Shown piece after piece: positions 43,365-51,878 of a stretch of DNA of 64,000 nucleotides (position 1 is the first letter of the stretch; each line of letters opens with the position of its first letter). This DNA is from Rhodoferax lacus (GTDB lineage Bacteria > Pseudomonadota > Gammaproteobacteria > Burkholderiales > Burkholderiaceae_C), in assembly GCF_003415675.1 (NCBI RefSeq), contig NZ_QFZK01000009.1, positions 1 to 64,000 on the forward strand. Reading direction: 5' to 3'. A program made the position numbers and the translations under genes. The notes beneath the pieces were generated by a model. The model was not told the origin of the DNA. It made no database searches and saw nothing but the letters and a program-made list of their open reading frames with translations.

Positions 43365-43617
43365 AGAGGCGACCACCGACCTGGTGGAGATCATTGACTA
43401 CATTGAGCAGCGCAACCCAGCCGCCGCGCTGAATCTCTTCCACTTGGTTGTGCAGTCAGCCCAAAGTCTTCCGCTTATGCCCCATCTGTTCAGGCCGGGG
43501 CGCGTGGCAGGTACGCGCGAGTACGTTGTGCACCCCAATTACATCGTGGTCTACCAGGTTGGTACCGAATCAATCGATGTGTTGCGGGTGTTGCACTCCC
43601 GCGAACAATACCCTTGA
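43342..43617 (+). CDS. RelE/ParE-family toxin
   Basis: 91-residue RelE/ParE fold protein: LRWSEEATTDLVEIIDYIEQRNPAAALNL at the start, and VAGTREYVVHPNYIVVYQVGTESIDVLRVLHSREQYP at the end, which is the family signature. ParE members poison gyrase and RelE members cut mRNA; the sequence does not decide between them. It starts with GTG inside the antitoxin gene. Confidence 0.85.
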   Translation: MPSLRWSEEATTDLVEIIDYIEQRNPAAALNLFHLVVQSAQSLPLMPHLFRPGRVAGTREYVVHPNYIVVYQVGTESIDVLRVLHSREQYP

Positions 43618-43630
43618 GGCTATTGGCACC

Positions 43631-44164
43631 ATGACCTCCGCACTCCTCATCATCGACGTGCAGCAAGGACTGTGCGAGGGCGAAGGCCAGGCCTTTGAAT
43701 CGGCACCGCTCATTGCACGCATCAACACGGTGGCGCAGAAGATGCGCAGTGCGGGTCTGCCGGTGGTCTTCATCCAGCACGAGTCCGGCCCGGGCTATCT
43801 GGAACACGGCTCGGCCGCCTGGCAGCTGGCGCGTGGCTTGCACACCGAGCCTGCTGACCACTTGGTGCGCAAGACAACACCCGACTCTTTCCTCAAGACG
43901 GACCTGCACGCATGGCTGCAAGCGCAGGGCGTGACCGACCTCGTCATCTGCGGCATGCACACCGAGTTCTGCGTGGACACCACCACGCGGCGGGCACTGG
44001 CGATGGGCTACCCCGTGCGGCTGGTGGAAGACGGCCACACCTCCGCGGGCAACGCCGTGCTGAGCGCGCCGCAGGTGATCGCCCACCACAACGCCACGCT
44101 GACCAATATCTCCAGCTTCGGCCCCAGAGTGCGTACGGTGGCCACAGAGAACTTCAAACCCTGA
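43631..44164 (+). CDS. Isochorismatase-like cysteine hydrolase
   Basis: 177-residue cysteine hydrolase. The catalytic triad is visible: aspartate in LLIIDVQQG (D9), lysine in HLVRKTTPDSFL and cysteine in GMHTEFCVDTTTR. Such enzymes hydrolyse amides such as nicotinamide or act on isochorismate-like substrates. The exact one here is unknown. ATG 43631 gives the family N-terminus. Confidence 0.88.
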   Translation: MTSALLIIDVQQGLCEGEGQAFESAPLIARINTVAQKMRSAGLPVVFIQHESGPGYLEHGSAAWQLARGLHTEPADHLVRKTTPDSFLKTDLHAWLQAQGVTDLVICGMHTEFCVDTTTRRALAMGYPVRLVEDGHTSAGNAVLSAPQVIAHHNATLTNISSFGPRVRTVATENFKP

Positions 44165-44247
44165 GCCTTTCGCCAGCGGATGCGGCCCGCGGCCAGGCCC
44201 CACAATAGGGGCCTCTTTACCCGTTCCCCGCAACCCCCAACCCTCTT

Positions 44248-44877
44248 ATGAACCTGCACACCTGGTGGCTCTTCGTGGCCATGGCCTTTGTGGTGTCGGC
44301 CACGCCCGGACCCAACATGCTGCTGGTGATGAGCCACAGCGCACGCTTTGGCTGGCGCGCGGCCATTGCCACCATGTGCGGCTGCATGACGTCGCTGTTG
44401 GCCATGATGTGCATCTCGGCCGCTGGCATGGGCGCCTTGCTGCAGGCCTTTCCGACGGTGTTCGATGCCATGCGCCTGGCCGGCGCGGCCTACCTGGCTT
44501 ACCTGGGCGTGATGGGCTGGCGCTCTCCGGTGGCCGATACCGATGACACCGTGCCCAACGCCCCGCGCGAGACGGCCGTGCCCCGCCACCTGTTCCGCCA
44601 GGGCATGCTGGTGGCGGCCAGCAACCCCAAGGCCATCCTGTTTGCCGCGGCCTTCTTCCCGCAGTTCTTGAATCCGTCCGAGCCTACGCTGCCGCAGTTC
44701 TCGATCCTGCTGGCCACCTTTGCGGTGATTGAGGTGAGCTGGTACCTGGTCTATGCCCTGAGCGGCCATAAGCTCTCGCACTACCTGCGCCGGGCCAGTG
44801 TGATGCGCGTGTTCAACCGCGTCACCGGCGGCGTGTTCATTGGCTTTGCAGCGCTGATGGCCACCGTGCGGGAGTGA
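44248..44877 (+). CDS. LysE/RhtB-family amino acid exporter
   Basis: 209-residue membrane protein with about six helices. The N-terminal signature WWLFVAMAFVVSATPGPNMLLVMSHSARFGW and MLVAASNPKAILFAAAFFPQFL are those of the LysE/RhtB family, which exports amino acids or homoserine lactones. A GC-rich hairpin (AGGCCCC/GGGGCCT, 44195-44214) lies just upstream and may be a terminator for the preceding gene or part of the promoter. Confidence 0.88.
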   Translation: MNLHTWWLFVAMAFVVSATPGPNMLLVMSHSARFGWRAAIATMCGCMTSLLAMMCISAAGMGALLQAFPTVFDAMRLAGAAYLAYLGVMGWRSPVADTDDTVPNAPRETAVPRHLFRQGMLVAASNPKAILFAAAFFPQFLNPSEPTLPQFSILLATFAVIEVSWYLVYALSGHKLSHYLRRASVMRVFNRVTGGVFIGFAALMATVRE

Positions 44878-45022
44878 GCAGGGCGTCGTGAAACGGCGGC
44901 ATGAAAGGGCGCGCCGCGTGACGCCATTTCATGCACCAAGTTGGGAATGAACTACAGTCCAAGCTCTTCAAGCTTGCGCAAGGCAAGCGGCTTCTTGTTT
45001 TCGATCCAACCTTGGTCCCCCT

Positions 45023-45835
45023 ATGGCACAACTCTCCCCCGCTGGCATCTCTGCCGTTCAAGACATCGCGCAGCGCCACGGCTTCAGCTTTGATGCCGTG
45101 CAATCCATGCTGCAGTCCGTCATCAACGGCAACGGCAGCATGGCCCAGTTCAGCCATTACGAGTTCGGTGGCGGCGGCCAATGGATGCAAGGCGGCATGA
45201 CCATGATCGGCGACATGTTCAACAACTACCTCAAGGGCCGTGTGGACAACCTGTGCTCGGAGCTGTCGCGCATCATCTACAACACCAACCTGTTTGTGAC
45301 CGTGGCCGCAGCCCCCAACTGGTGGGGCCCGGACCTGAACTATCCCAACAGCGCGGGTGGCCAGAACGGCATGCGCTACGCCTGGTTTTCACAGGCCCGG
45401 CGCCTGGCCATCGAGGCCAACGGCCAGGTCATCGTGTATGACACGCTGGACCACAACATCGGTGGCGTGTCGCAGCAGCAAAGCGGCGGTTACTCGGTGA
45501 CCTTTTCCAGCCAGTACGGCTATGTGGATCTGTCGCGCCTGCCCGTGGTCAGCATCAACGGCCAGCCGACTCTGGTGCCCGCGCCTGCTCCCGCACCGGC
45601 TCCGAGCTACACGCCGAGCTACAACAACAGCAACAACGGCTACAGCAACAACAGCTACAGCTACAGCAACGCCCCGCAGAACACGTTCGCACCCGCCAAC
45701 ACCAGCGCGCCATCTTCAGTCGGTGACAGCGACATTTTTGCCAGCATTGAAAAGCTCGCCGCCCTGCAAAGCCGCGGCATCCTGAGCGAGCAGGAATACG
45801 CCAGCAAGAAGGCCGATCTGCTCAGCCGCCTGTAA
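45023..45835 (+). CDS. SHOCT-domain protein of unknown function
   Basis: 270-residue soluble protein. Residues 1-180 form an unrecognised domain rich in Gly, Asn and aromatic residues (FSHYEFGGGGQWMQGGMTMIGDMFNNYL, PNWWGPDLNYPNS). A low-complexity linker of ~55 residues rich in Pro, Ser, Tyr and Asn follows. The last ~30 residues are a SHOCT domain (DIFASIEKLAALQSRGILSEQEYASKKADLL), usually a short oligomerisation or anchoring helix pair. There is no signal peptide. Function unknown. Confidence 0.75.
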   Translation: MAQLSPAGISAVQDIAQRHGFSFDAVQSMLQSVINGNGSMAQFSHYEFGGGGQWMQGGMTMIGDMFNNYLKGRVDNLCSELSRIIYNTNLFVTVAAAPNWWGPDLNYPNSAGGQNGMRYAWFSQARRLAIEANGQVIVYDTLDHNIGGVSQQQSGGYSVTFSSQYGYVDLSRLPVVSINGQPTLVPAPAPAPAPSYTPSYNNSNNGYSNNSYSYSNAPQNTFAPANTSAPSSVGDSDIFASIEKLAALQSRGILSEQEYASKKADLLSRL

Positions 45836-45857
45836 CTCCGCAAGGCACGGGGCGGGC

Positions 45858-48131
45858 TTACTTGCGCAGCAAGCGCAGCCCGTTGCCCACCACCAGCAAG
45901 CTGGCACCCACGTCGGCAAACACCGCCATCCACATGGTGCCCAGGCCGGCCAGGGTCAGCACCAGAAACACTGCCTTGATGCCCAGCGCGATCACGATGT
46001 TTTGCACCAGCAAGGCATGCGTATCGCGCGACAGGCGCACAAAGCGCGGCAGCTTGCGCAGGTCGTCATCCATCAGGGCCACATCGGCCGTCTCGATGGC
46101 CGTGCCGGTGCCGGCGGCCCCCATGGCAAAGCCAATGCTGGCGCGCGCCAGTGCCGGGGCGTCGTTGATGCCATCACCCACCATGCCCACCGTGGCGCCG
46201 CCTGCCATCAGGCCCTGAATGGCCTGCAGCTTGTCTTCTGGCAAGAGGTCGCCACGCGCATCGTCCAGCCCCACCTGCTGGGCGATGGCGCGCGCCGTGT
46301 GCGCGTTGTCGCCAGTCAGCATCACGGTCTGTATGCCCAGGGAGTGCAGCTCGGCCAGGGCCTCGCGGCTGCCCGCGCGCACCGTGTCGGCCACCGCAAA
46401 CAGGCCATGCACGCTGTGCGCGTCGGTCAGCAGAATGACGGTCTTGCCTTGCTCCTCCAGTGCCGCGAGCTGCTGCTCCAGCGCGTCGGAGCAGCGCCCC
46501 TCCTCATGGATGAGCCGGTGGTTGCCCAGGCAGTAGCGCTTGCCCGCAATCAGGCCCTGCACGCCGCGGCCCGCCAGGGCTTCAAACTGCTCCACCGGCT
46601 GCAGCGGCACACCGTCGCGCAGCGCCGCCTCTGCCACCGCGCGCGATACCGGATGGTCCGAGCGGGCGGCCAGGCTGGCTGCCAGGCTGCGCACCTGGGC
46701 CTCGGGCCAATCGTTGAGCGCAATGAAATCCGTCTGCGCTGGTTTGCCCTGGGTCATGGTGCCGGTCTTGTCCAGGGCCAGCCAGCGCAGCTTGCGGCCC
46801 TCTTCCAGGTACACGCCGCCCTTGACCAGAATGCCCTGACGCGCCGCTGCCGCCAGGCCGCTGACGATGGTCACCGGCGTGGAGATCACCAGCGCACACG
46901 GGCAGGCAATCACCAGCAGCACCAACGCCTTGTAGACCCAGCTCAGCCAATCGCCCCCCAGCAGCAGGGGCGGCAGCAGCGCAACGCCCAGGGCCATGGC
47001 AAACACCGCCGGGGTGTAGATGCGGGCAAAGCGGTCCACAAAGCGCTGCGTGGGCGCCTTGGCCCCTTGCGCCGCCTCCACCGCGTGGATGATGCGTGCC
47101 AGCGTGCTCTGGTCGGCCGCTGCGGTCACCGTGTACTCAAAGGAGCCGGCGTTGTTGATGGTGCCGGCAAACACCGCATCACCCGCCTGCTTTTCCACGG
47201 GCAGGCTTTCGCCGGTAATGGGCGCCTGGTTTACGCTGGAGCTGCCGCTGACCAGGGTGCCATCCAGCGCAATGCGCTCGCCCGGCCGTACACGCACCCG
47301 CGCCTGCAGCGCAACCGCCTTGGCCGCCACCGGCTGCCAGCTGCCATCGGCTTGCAACACCGTGGCGGTCTCGGGCGTGAGCTGCAGCAGGCCGCGAATG
47401 GCGTTGCGTGCGCGGTCCAGCGAGCGGGCTTCGATCAGCTCGGCCACGGTGAACAAGACCATCACCATGGCGGCCTCCGGCCATTGCCCCAACAGCAGGG
47501 CGCCGCTGACGGCAATGCTCATCAGGGCGTTGATGTTGAGGTTGCCATTGCAGAAGGCAATCCAGCCCTTCTTGAAGGTGGTCAGGCCACAGGCCAGCAC
47601 CGCCAGCAGTGCAAGAGTTGCCACCAGCGCCACCGGCAGTGCCAGCCAGTGCGACAGCTCCGAGGCCAGTGCGGCCAGCCCCGCCAGGGCCAGTGGCCAC
47701 CAGGGTTTGGCGGGTTCAGCTGTCGCCTGGGCCGGCGCATCACCCACCACCTCGGGGGTGAAGCCGAGAGCGCGCACCGCCTCCAACACCTGCTCCAGCG
47801 ACCGGGGTTCATGGGTGACGGTCAGCACGCGCTGCATCAGGTTGAACTCCATGTCCGCAACACTGGACATGCCACCCAGCTTCTTGCGCAGCAGCGCCTC
47901 TTCGGTCGGGCAGTCCATCTGCAGGATGCGAATTGGGGTTTGCACCGCACCGTGCGCCAAAGTCTTGGGCGGGCGCGCCCGTGGCACCTGCAGGGCCACG
48001 CTGGCCGTGTGGCTGCCGCAGCAGGCTTCGGCGCCATGGTCGTGCGCATGGTCATGCGTGTGCCCGGCAGCGGGTGCCTGTGGCGGGTGACCGTGGTCTT
48101 CGTCGTCGTGGGGGTGGGGGTGTTCGGTCAT
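45858..48131 (-). CDS. Zinc/cadmium/lead-type P1B-ATPase
   Basis: 757-residue heavy-metal efflux ATPase. A His/Asp-rich N-terminus (about residues 1-40) is followed by an HMA-like domain with MDCPTEEALLRKKLG. The membrane CPC motif is IACPCALVIS, the phosphorylated aspartate is in ALDKTGTMTQGK, and the ATP-site histidine is in ARSDHPVSRA. These mark the Zn/Cd/Pb group (ZntA/CadA). No MerR- or ArsR-type regulator is adjacent. The start at 48131 fits the family N-terminus and leaves room for the divergent kinase gene. Confidence 0.92.
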   Translation of the reverse strand: MTEHPHPHDDEDHGHPPQAPAAGHTHDHAHDHGAEACCGSHTASVALQVPRARPPKTLAHGAVQTPIRILQMDCPTEEALLRKKLGGMSSVADMEFNLMQRVLTVTHEPRSLEQVLEAVRALGFTPEVVGDAPAQATAEPAKPWWPLALAGLAALASELSHWLALPVALVATLALLAVLACGLTTFKKGWIAFCNGNLNINALMSIAVSGALLLGQWPEAAMVMVLFTVAELIEARSLDRARNAIRGLLQLTPETATVLQADGSWQPVAAKAVALQARVRVRPGERIALDGTLVSGSSSVNQAPITGESLPVEKQAGDAVFAGTINNAGSFEYTVTAAADQSTLARIIHAVEAAQGAKAPTQRFVDRFARIYTPAVFAMALGVALLPPLLLGGDWLSWVYKALVLLVIACPCALVISTPVTIVSGLAAAARQGILVKGGVYLEEGRKLRWLALDKTGTMTQGKPAQTDFIALNDWPEAQVRSLAASLAARSDHPVSRAVAEAALRDGVPLQPVEQFEALAGRGVQGLIAGKRYCLGNHRLIHEEGRCSDALEQQLAALEEQGKTVILLTDAHSVHGLFAVADTVRAGSREALAELHSLGIQTVMLTGDNAHTARAIAQQVGLDDARGDLLPEDKLQAIQGLMAGGATVGMVGDGINDAPALARASIGFAMGAAGTGTAIETADVALMDDDLRKLPRFVRLSRDTHALLVQNIVIALGIKAVFLVLTLAGLGTMWMAVFADVGASLLVVGNGLRLLRK

Positions 48132-48230
48132 GAGGGGCTTTGTCTGGCAGTGCCTGCCATTACGCAGCCTGAAGCGACTATACGACCAAGCCAGAAAAAC
48201 CCCACGCTGCGCAGCGTGCAAAATGGCTCC

Positions 48231-49079
48231 ATGAAAGCACCCCCCCGTTTGCAAGCATTGGTCGAAGAAGGCCTGATCGACTCTGTGGTCCGCCAGCTCA
48301 TGAGTGGCAAAGAGGCCATGGTGTTTGTGGTGCGCTGTGGCGACGAGGTGCGCTGCGCCAAGATCTACAAAGAGGCCACCAACCGCAGCTTCCGCCAGGC
48401 GGTGGACTACACCGAAAACCGCAAGGTCAAGAACTCGCGCCAGGCCCGCGCCATGGCCAAGGGCACCAAGTTCGGCCGCCAGGCGCAGGAGGCCGCCTGG
48501 CAAAGCGCCGAGGTGGACGCGCTCTACCGCCTGGCCGCTGCAGGTGTGCGCGTGCCCACGCCCTACAACTTTCTGGAAGGCGTGCTGCTGATGGAACTGG
48601 TGGTGGACGCGCAGGGCGACGCCGCCCCGCGCCTGAACGACGTGCAGTTCACCGAGCAAGACGCCCTTCGCCACCACGCCACCCTGATTGCCGAAGTGGT
48701 GCGCATGCTGTGTGCCGGGGTCATCCACGGCGACCTGTCCGAGTTCAACATCCTGCTGGCCGCTGATGGCCCGGTCATCATCGACCTGCCGCAGGCGGTG
48801 GATGCGGCCGGCAACAACCACGCCCAGCGCATGCTGCTGCGCGACGTGGCCAACCTGGCCGACTTCTTTGGCAAGTTTGCGCCTGCCTTGCTGACCACCG
48901 ACTACGGCCCGGAAATCTGGAGCCTGTATGTGGCCGGTGTGCTCTCCAACGACTATCCGCTGACCGGTCGCTTCGAGCGCAGCAGCGCCCCTGTGGACAT
49001 GGGGGCCGTGCTGCGCGAGATTGACGACGCACGTGCCGAGGACGCGGCGCGCCGCCTGCGCATGCAGACCACGGCCTGA
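48231..49079 (+). CDS. RIO-type serine protein kinase
   Basis: 282-residue RIO kinase. The nucleotide region includes MSGKEAMVFVVRCGDEVRCAKIYK with the ATP-binding lysine, the catalytic loop is VIHGDLSEFNILL and the metal-binding motif is VIIDLPQAVD. Bacterial RIO kinases are little studied; some phosphorylate serine residues of unknown targets. It is divergent from the P-type ATPase with 99 bases between. Confidence 0.88.
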   Translation: MKAPPRLQALVEEGLIDSVVRQLMSGKEAMVFVVRCGDEVRCAKIYKEATNRSFRQAVDYTENRKVKNSRQARAMAKGTKFGRQAQEAAWQSAEVDALYRLAAAGVRVPTPYNFLEGVLLMELVVDAQGDAAPRLNDVQFTEQDALRHHATLIAEVVRMLCAGVIHGDLSEFNILLAADGPVIIDLPQAVDAAGNNHAQRMLLRDVANLADFFGKFAPALLTTDYGPEIWSLYVAGVLSNDYPLTGRFERSSAPVDMGAVLREIDDARAEDAARRLRMQTTA

Positions 49080-49154
49080 ACGGCAGAGCGGGGTGGGTGT
49101 AGCGCCCGGCTGTGTATGCCAGCGTGCACTTGGAATGCGGTAAGGTAGACCGTA

Positions 49155-50108
49155 ATGGCACTTGCACTCATTCTTTTCTTTTTGGTTGCTGCACTGTGCC
49201 TGCTGGTGCTGGACCTGTACCGGCGCTCGCGGCACACGCTGATACTGCAGGTGCCCGGCGGCTTGCGATTCGAGGCGCAAAAATTCTCCGTGCAGATCAA
49301 CCGCCAGCAACAGGACATGCAGGTGCAGTGCAGCTGGGCCCTCCTGACCCCGCCCAGCGAATCCGTGCCGCAGCAACCCGTACAGCCCGGTGCTGTGGAC
49401 CACCGCTTTGCTGCCGTTGGCATTGCGGTAGAGGTGCGCCATTGCGAGCAGCACCAGGAGGGAGTTTCCGCCCCGGTGCGCACAGGTCGGTTCGACATCG
49501 TCATACGGGATGCTGACGGAACCCAGCTCACCATTGCGCGCGTGAACGGAGCCGTGGCGGCCAGCTTCAAATATTTTTACCTGCAGGTGCGCGTCTGGAT
49601 CGACAAGCTGGAGAAGCGCCTGGAGCGCGAACGCATAGAGCGCCTGCGCGCTGAAGCGGTGGAGGAACAGGCCCGGCAACATGCGGAGCTGATGGCCGGG
49701 CTGAGGGCCGACAAGCCAACCCATGAGCCACTGTCAGAAACCGACTGCAACGCGATGGCAGAGGCGCAAATCGCCAGCTGGCGCCAGGCGGCTGGTTTCA
49801 CGGGGCAGCACAGCGCGCACCACACCGACCCCAAGGGCGAAGTGCTCTGGTTTGTGGACCTGGCAGCGGATGGCCGCATCACCCTGCATGCCCACAAACA
49901 AACCATCCATGCAACCCTGCTCGGTGCGCGTATCGTGGCCACGATGGGTGAAATTGAAGTGGGTGTGCGGGACGCGTACTGGACCGAAGACAACCCGGAC
50001 TTGTGCGTATTCCTGGTGCTCAAGGGCCACAGCGTGGAGTCGCGGCGCGCCTGGAAAGAGCGCCTGGAGATTCTGGGCAATGGCCTGGCCGTTGGGTCTG
50101 CGGCCTGA
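49155..50108 (+). CDS. Membrane-anchored coiled-coil protein of unknown function
   Basis: 317 residues. A single membrane helix spans residues ~3-22 (LALILFFLVAALCLLVLDLY). A beta-rich region follows to ~150, then a strongly charged coiled-coil (WIDKLEKRLERERIERLRAEAVEEQARQHAEL, ~155-190) and a second globular part with DPKGEVLWFVDLAADGRITLHAHKQ. I do not recognise a family. It converges on the TauE/SafE gene. Confidence 0.6.
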   Translation: MALALILFFLVAALCLLVLDLYRRSRHTLILQVPGGLRFEAQKFSVQINRQQQDMQVQCSWALLTPPSESVPQQPVQPGAVDHRFAAVGIAVEVRHCEQHQEGVSAPVRTGRFDIVIRDADGTQLTIARVNGAVAASFKYFYLQVRVWIDKLEKRLERERIERLRAEAVEEQARQHAELMAGLRADKPTHEPLSETDCNAMAEAQIASWRQAAGFTGQHSAHHTDPKGEVLWFVDLAADGRITLHAHKQTIHATLLGARIVATMGEIEVGVRDAYWTEDNPDLCVFLVLKGHSVESRRAWKERLEILGNGLAVGSAA

Positions 50109-50117
50109 AACATGCGT

Positions 50118-50891
50118 TCAGTGCATGAGCAGCGGGCGCACCAGCAGCCACAGGGCGGTGCACAGCAGCATCCAGGCAAAGGCCGCGCGCATGCGCCGTT
50201 CCGGCAGGCGCAGCGCCAGCGCCACACCAGCGGACACGGTGAACAGGCCACCCACAGCCAGCGGCAGGCCTATGGACCAGTCCACCCGACCGGCATGGCT
50301 GTAGGTCAGCAAAGCGATGATGGAGCTCGGTGCCACCAGAGCGAGTGACAGGCTTTGCGCCACCGTCTGCTTCTGGCCAAACCAGCCGGTAAACAATGGC
50401 GTGGCCACCAGCCCGCCGCCCACACCCAGGAGCCCCATGCTGCTGCCACCGGCAATGCCCACCAGGGGCATGAGGCGCAGGCTGCGTTGCACGGGTTCCT
50501 TGGGTGCTGCACCGATGCGCGATTGCACCAGCATGCGCAGCGCCAGCAGCAAGAGAAAAACCGCAAACACGCCGCGCATGATGTCTGGCGCCAGCCTTGT
50601 TGCCACCTGCGCCACAAGCCAGGTACTCAGGCAGGCGAGCACGCCAATCTGCAGTGCCATGCGCCAGGCCACCGGCTGGCGCTGGTTGTAGCGGTACCAG
50701 GCAATCAGGAGGTTGGGCACCATCATCACCAGCGCCGTGCCTTGTGCCACCGCTTGGTCCATGCCAAAGCCCAGCACCAGCAGCGGAATCACGATGATGC
50801 CGCCGCCTATGCCAAACAGCCCGCCCAAAAAACCGAGGGCCGCGCCCAGGCCCAGCATGGTGACAAGTTCGTACAGGGGCAGGGGCAACAT
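50118..50891 (-). CDS. TauE/SafE-family permease
   Basis: 257-residue integral membrane protein with about eight helices. The N-terminal repeat LGLGAALGFLGGLFGIGGGIIVIPLLVLGF and the second repeat IAGGSSMGLLGVGGGLVATPLFTGWF are the duplicated family motif. Members export sulfite, sulfoacetate or similar anions; the substrate here is unknown and there is no sulfur gene next to it. Confidence 0.9.
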   Translation of the reverse strand: MLPLPLYELVTMLGLGAALGFLGGLFGIGGGIIVIPLLVLGFGMDQAVAQGTALVMMVPNLLIAWYRYNQRQPVAWRMALQIGVLACLSTWLVAQVATRLAPDIMRGVFAVFLLLLALRMLVQSRIGAAPKEPVQRSLRLMPLVGIAGGSSMGLLGVGGGLVATPLFTGWFGQKQTVAQSLSLALVAPSSIIALLTYSHAGRVDWSIGLPLAVGGLFTVSAGVALALRLPERRMRAAFAWMLLCTALWLLVRPLLMH

Positions 50892-50979
50892 GGGCGGGCA
50901 GGGCAGGCGTGTGGAGGCGCTATGTTACGTGCGCCCCAGCGCGCAGGGCTTAAGCTTGCGTTTATTTTGGAGAACGCAC

Positions 50980-51360
50980 ATGACCCGAGGAGATCCCCAG
51001 TTTGAAGCCGGCCTGGCCACGCGCAAGCAGGTCATGGGTGAGGACTTTGTCGAGCGCGCCTTTGCCGGCATGACAGCCTTCACCGAGCCGCTGCAGCAGC
51101 ACATCACGCGCAACGCCTGGGGCGATGTGTGGCAACGCCCGGGCCTGGACCTGAAGACGCGCAGCCTGGTCACGGTGGCCATGCTCACGGCGCTTGGCAA
51201 ACAGAACGAGCTCAAGGGCCATGTGCGCGGCGCCCTCAACAACGGTGCCACGGTGCAGGAAATCCAGGAGGTGCTGCTGCACGCCACGGTGTACTGCGGT
51301 GTGCCTGCGGCCGTGGAGGCGTTTCGCAGCGCCTCTGAGGTGGTGCCTGCGGGCAGTTGA
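50980..51360 (+). CDS. Carboxymuconolactone decarboxylase-family protein
   Basis: 126-residue helical protein of the CMD family, close to the gamma-carboxymuconolactone decarboxylase type: DFVERAFAGMTAFTEPLQQHITRNAWGDVWQRPGLDLKTRSLVTVAMLTALGKQ, then ELKGHVRGALNNGATVQEIQEVLLHATVYCGVPAAVEAF. No other protocatechuate genes are nearby, so a PcaC role is not certain. It is followed by a cupin gene. Confidence 0.87.
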   Translation: MTRGDPQFEAGLATRKQVMGEDFVERAFAGMTAFTEPLQQHITRNAWGDVWQRPGLDLKTRSLVTVAMLTALGKQNELKGHVRGALNNGATVQEIQEVLLHATVYCGVPAAVEAFRSASEVVPAGS

Positions 51361-51439
51361 TCCGGCGCCTGTCGGGCTGGAATGGATTGTGCTTGGTGCA
51401 GCGCAGCATTGTTGCTGTTGCCACCCCAAGGAGTTGTCC

Positions 51440-51862
51440 ATGCTTGATAAGACCACGACCACGTTCTCCCACGTAAAGCCCGCCGATACGCAGTTTGTAG
51501 CCGGTGGCCTGCGCGACTTTTTTCTGTACCGCGACCTGGGCATTGCCGAGGCCACCCACGGCAAGGTGATCGCGCACCTTGTCAAGGCCAACATGGCACC
51601 AGAAACTGGCACGGGTTGGCACCGGCATGAGGCGGATTTCCAGATCGTCATCATGACCAAAGGCTGGGCCAAGTTCATGTACGAAGACAAAGAGACCCTG
51701 GTGCAGGCCGGTGACGTGGTGCACCAGCGCCCCGGCATCCGCCACTACCTGTTCGACTACTCCCCCGATATGGAGTACCTGGAGATTGTCTCGCCCGCCG
51801 ACTTCAAGACCGTGGGCGTGGAGCCGGTCTGCGCGATTCCGGCACCTGCGCCCTGGGTATAA
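51440..51862 (+). CDS. Cupin-domain protein
   Basis: 140-residue single-domain cupin. The metal-binding motif 1 is GTGWHRHEADFQIVIMTKGWAKF and motif 2 includes VHQRPGIRHYLFDYS. The activity is unknown; related small cupins are dioxygenases, isomerases or sensors. The AAGGAG site precedes ATG 51440. It is likely cotranscribed with the CMD-family gene. Confidence 0.85.
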   Translation: MLDKTTTTFSHVKPADTQFVAGGLRDFFLYRDLGIAEATHGKVIAHLVKANMAPETGTGWHRHEADFQIVIMTKGWAKFMYEDKETLVQAGDVVHQRPGIRHYLFDYSPDMEYLEIVSPADFKTVGVEPVCAIPAPAPWV

Positions 51863-51878
51863 AAACAAGCGTGGGGGC

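Noticed and set aside
44195-44214. GC-rich hairpin as a firm terminator
   Set aside because: Only a weak CTTT follows, and similar sequences occur at promoters, so the role is undecided.
46002-48230. Long forward frame upstream of the RIO kinase
   Set aside because: It is antisense to the P-type ATPase; the kinase family sequence begins only at 48231.
48132-49724. Long reverse extension of the P-type ATPase
   Set aside because: It would overlap the RIO kinase and has no domain; the His-rich N-terminus at 48131 is the natural start.
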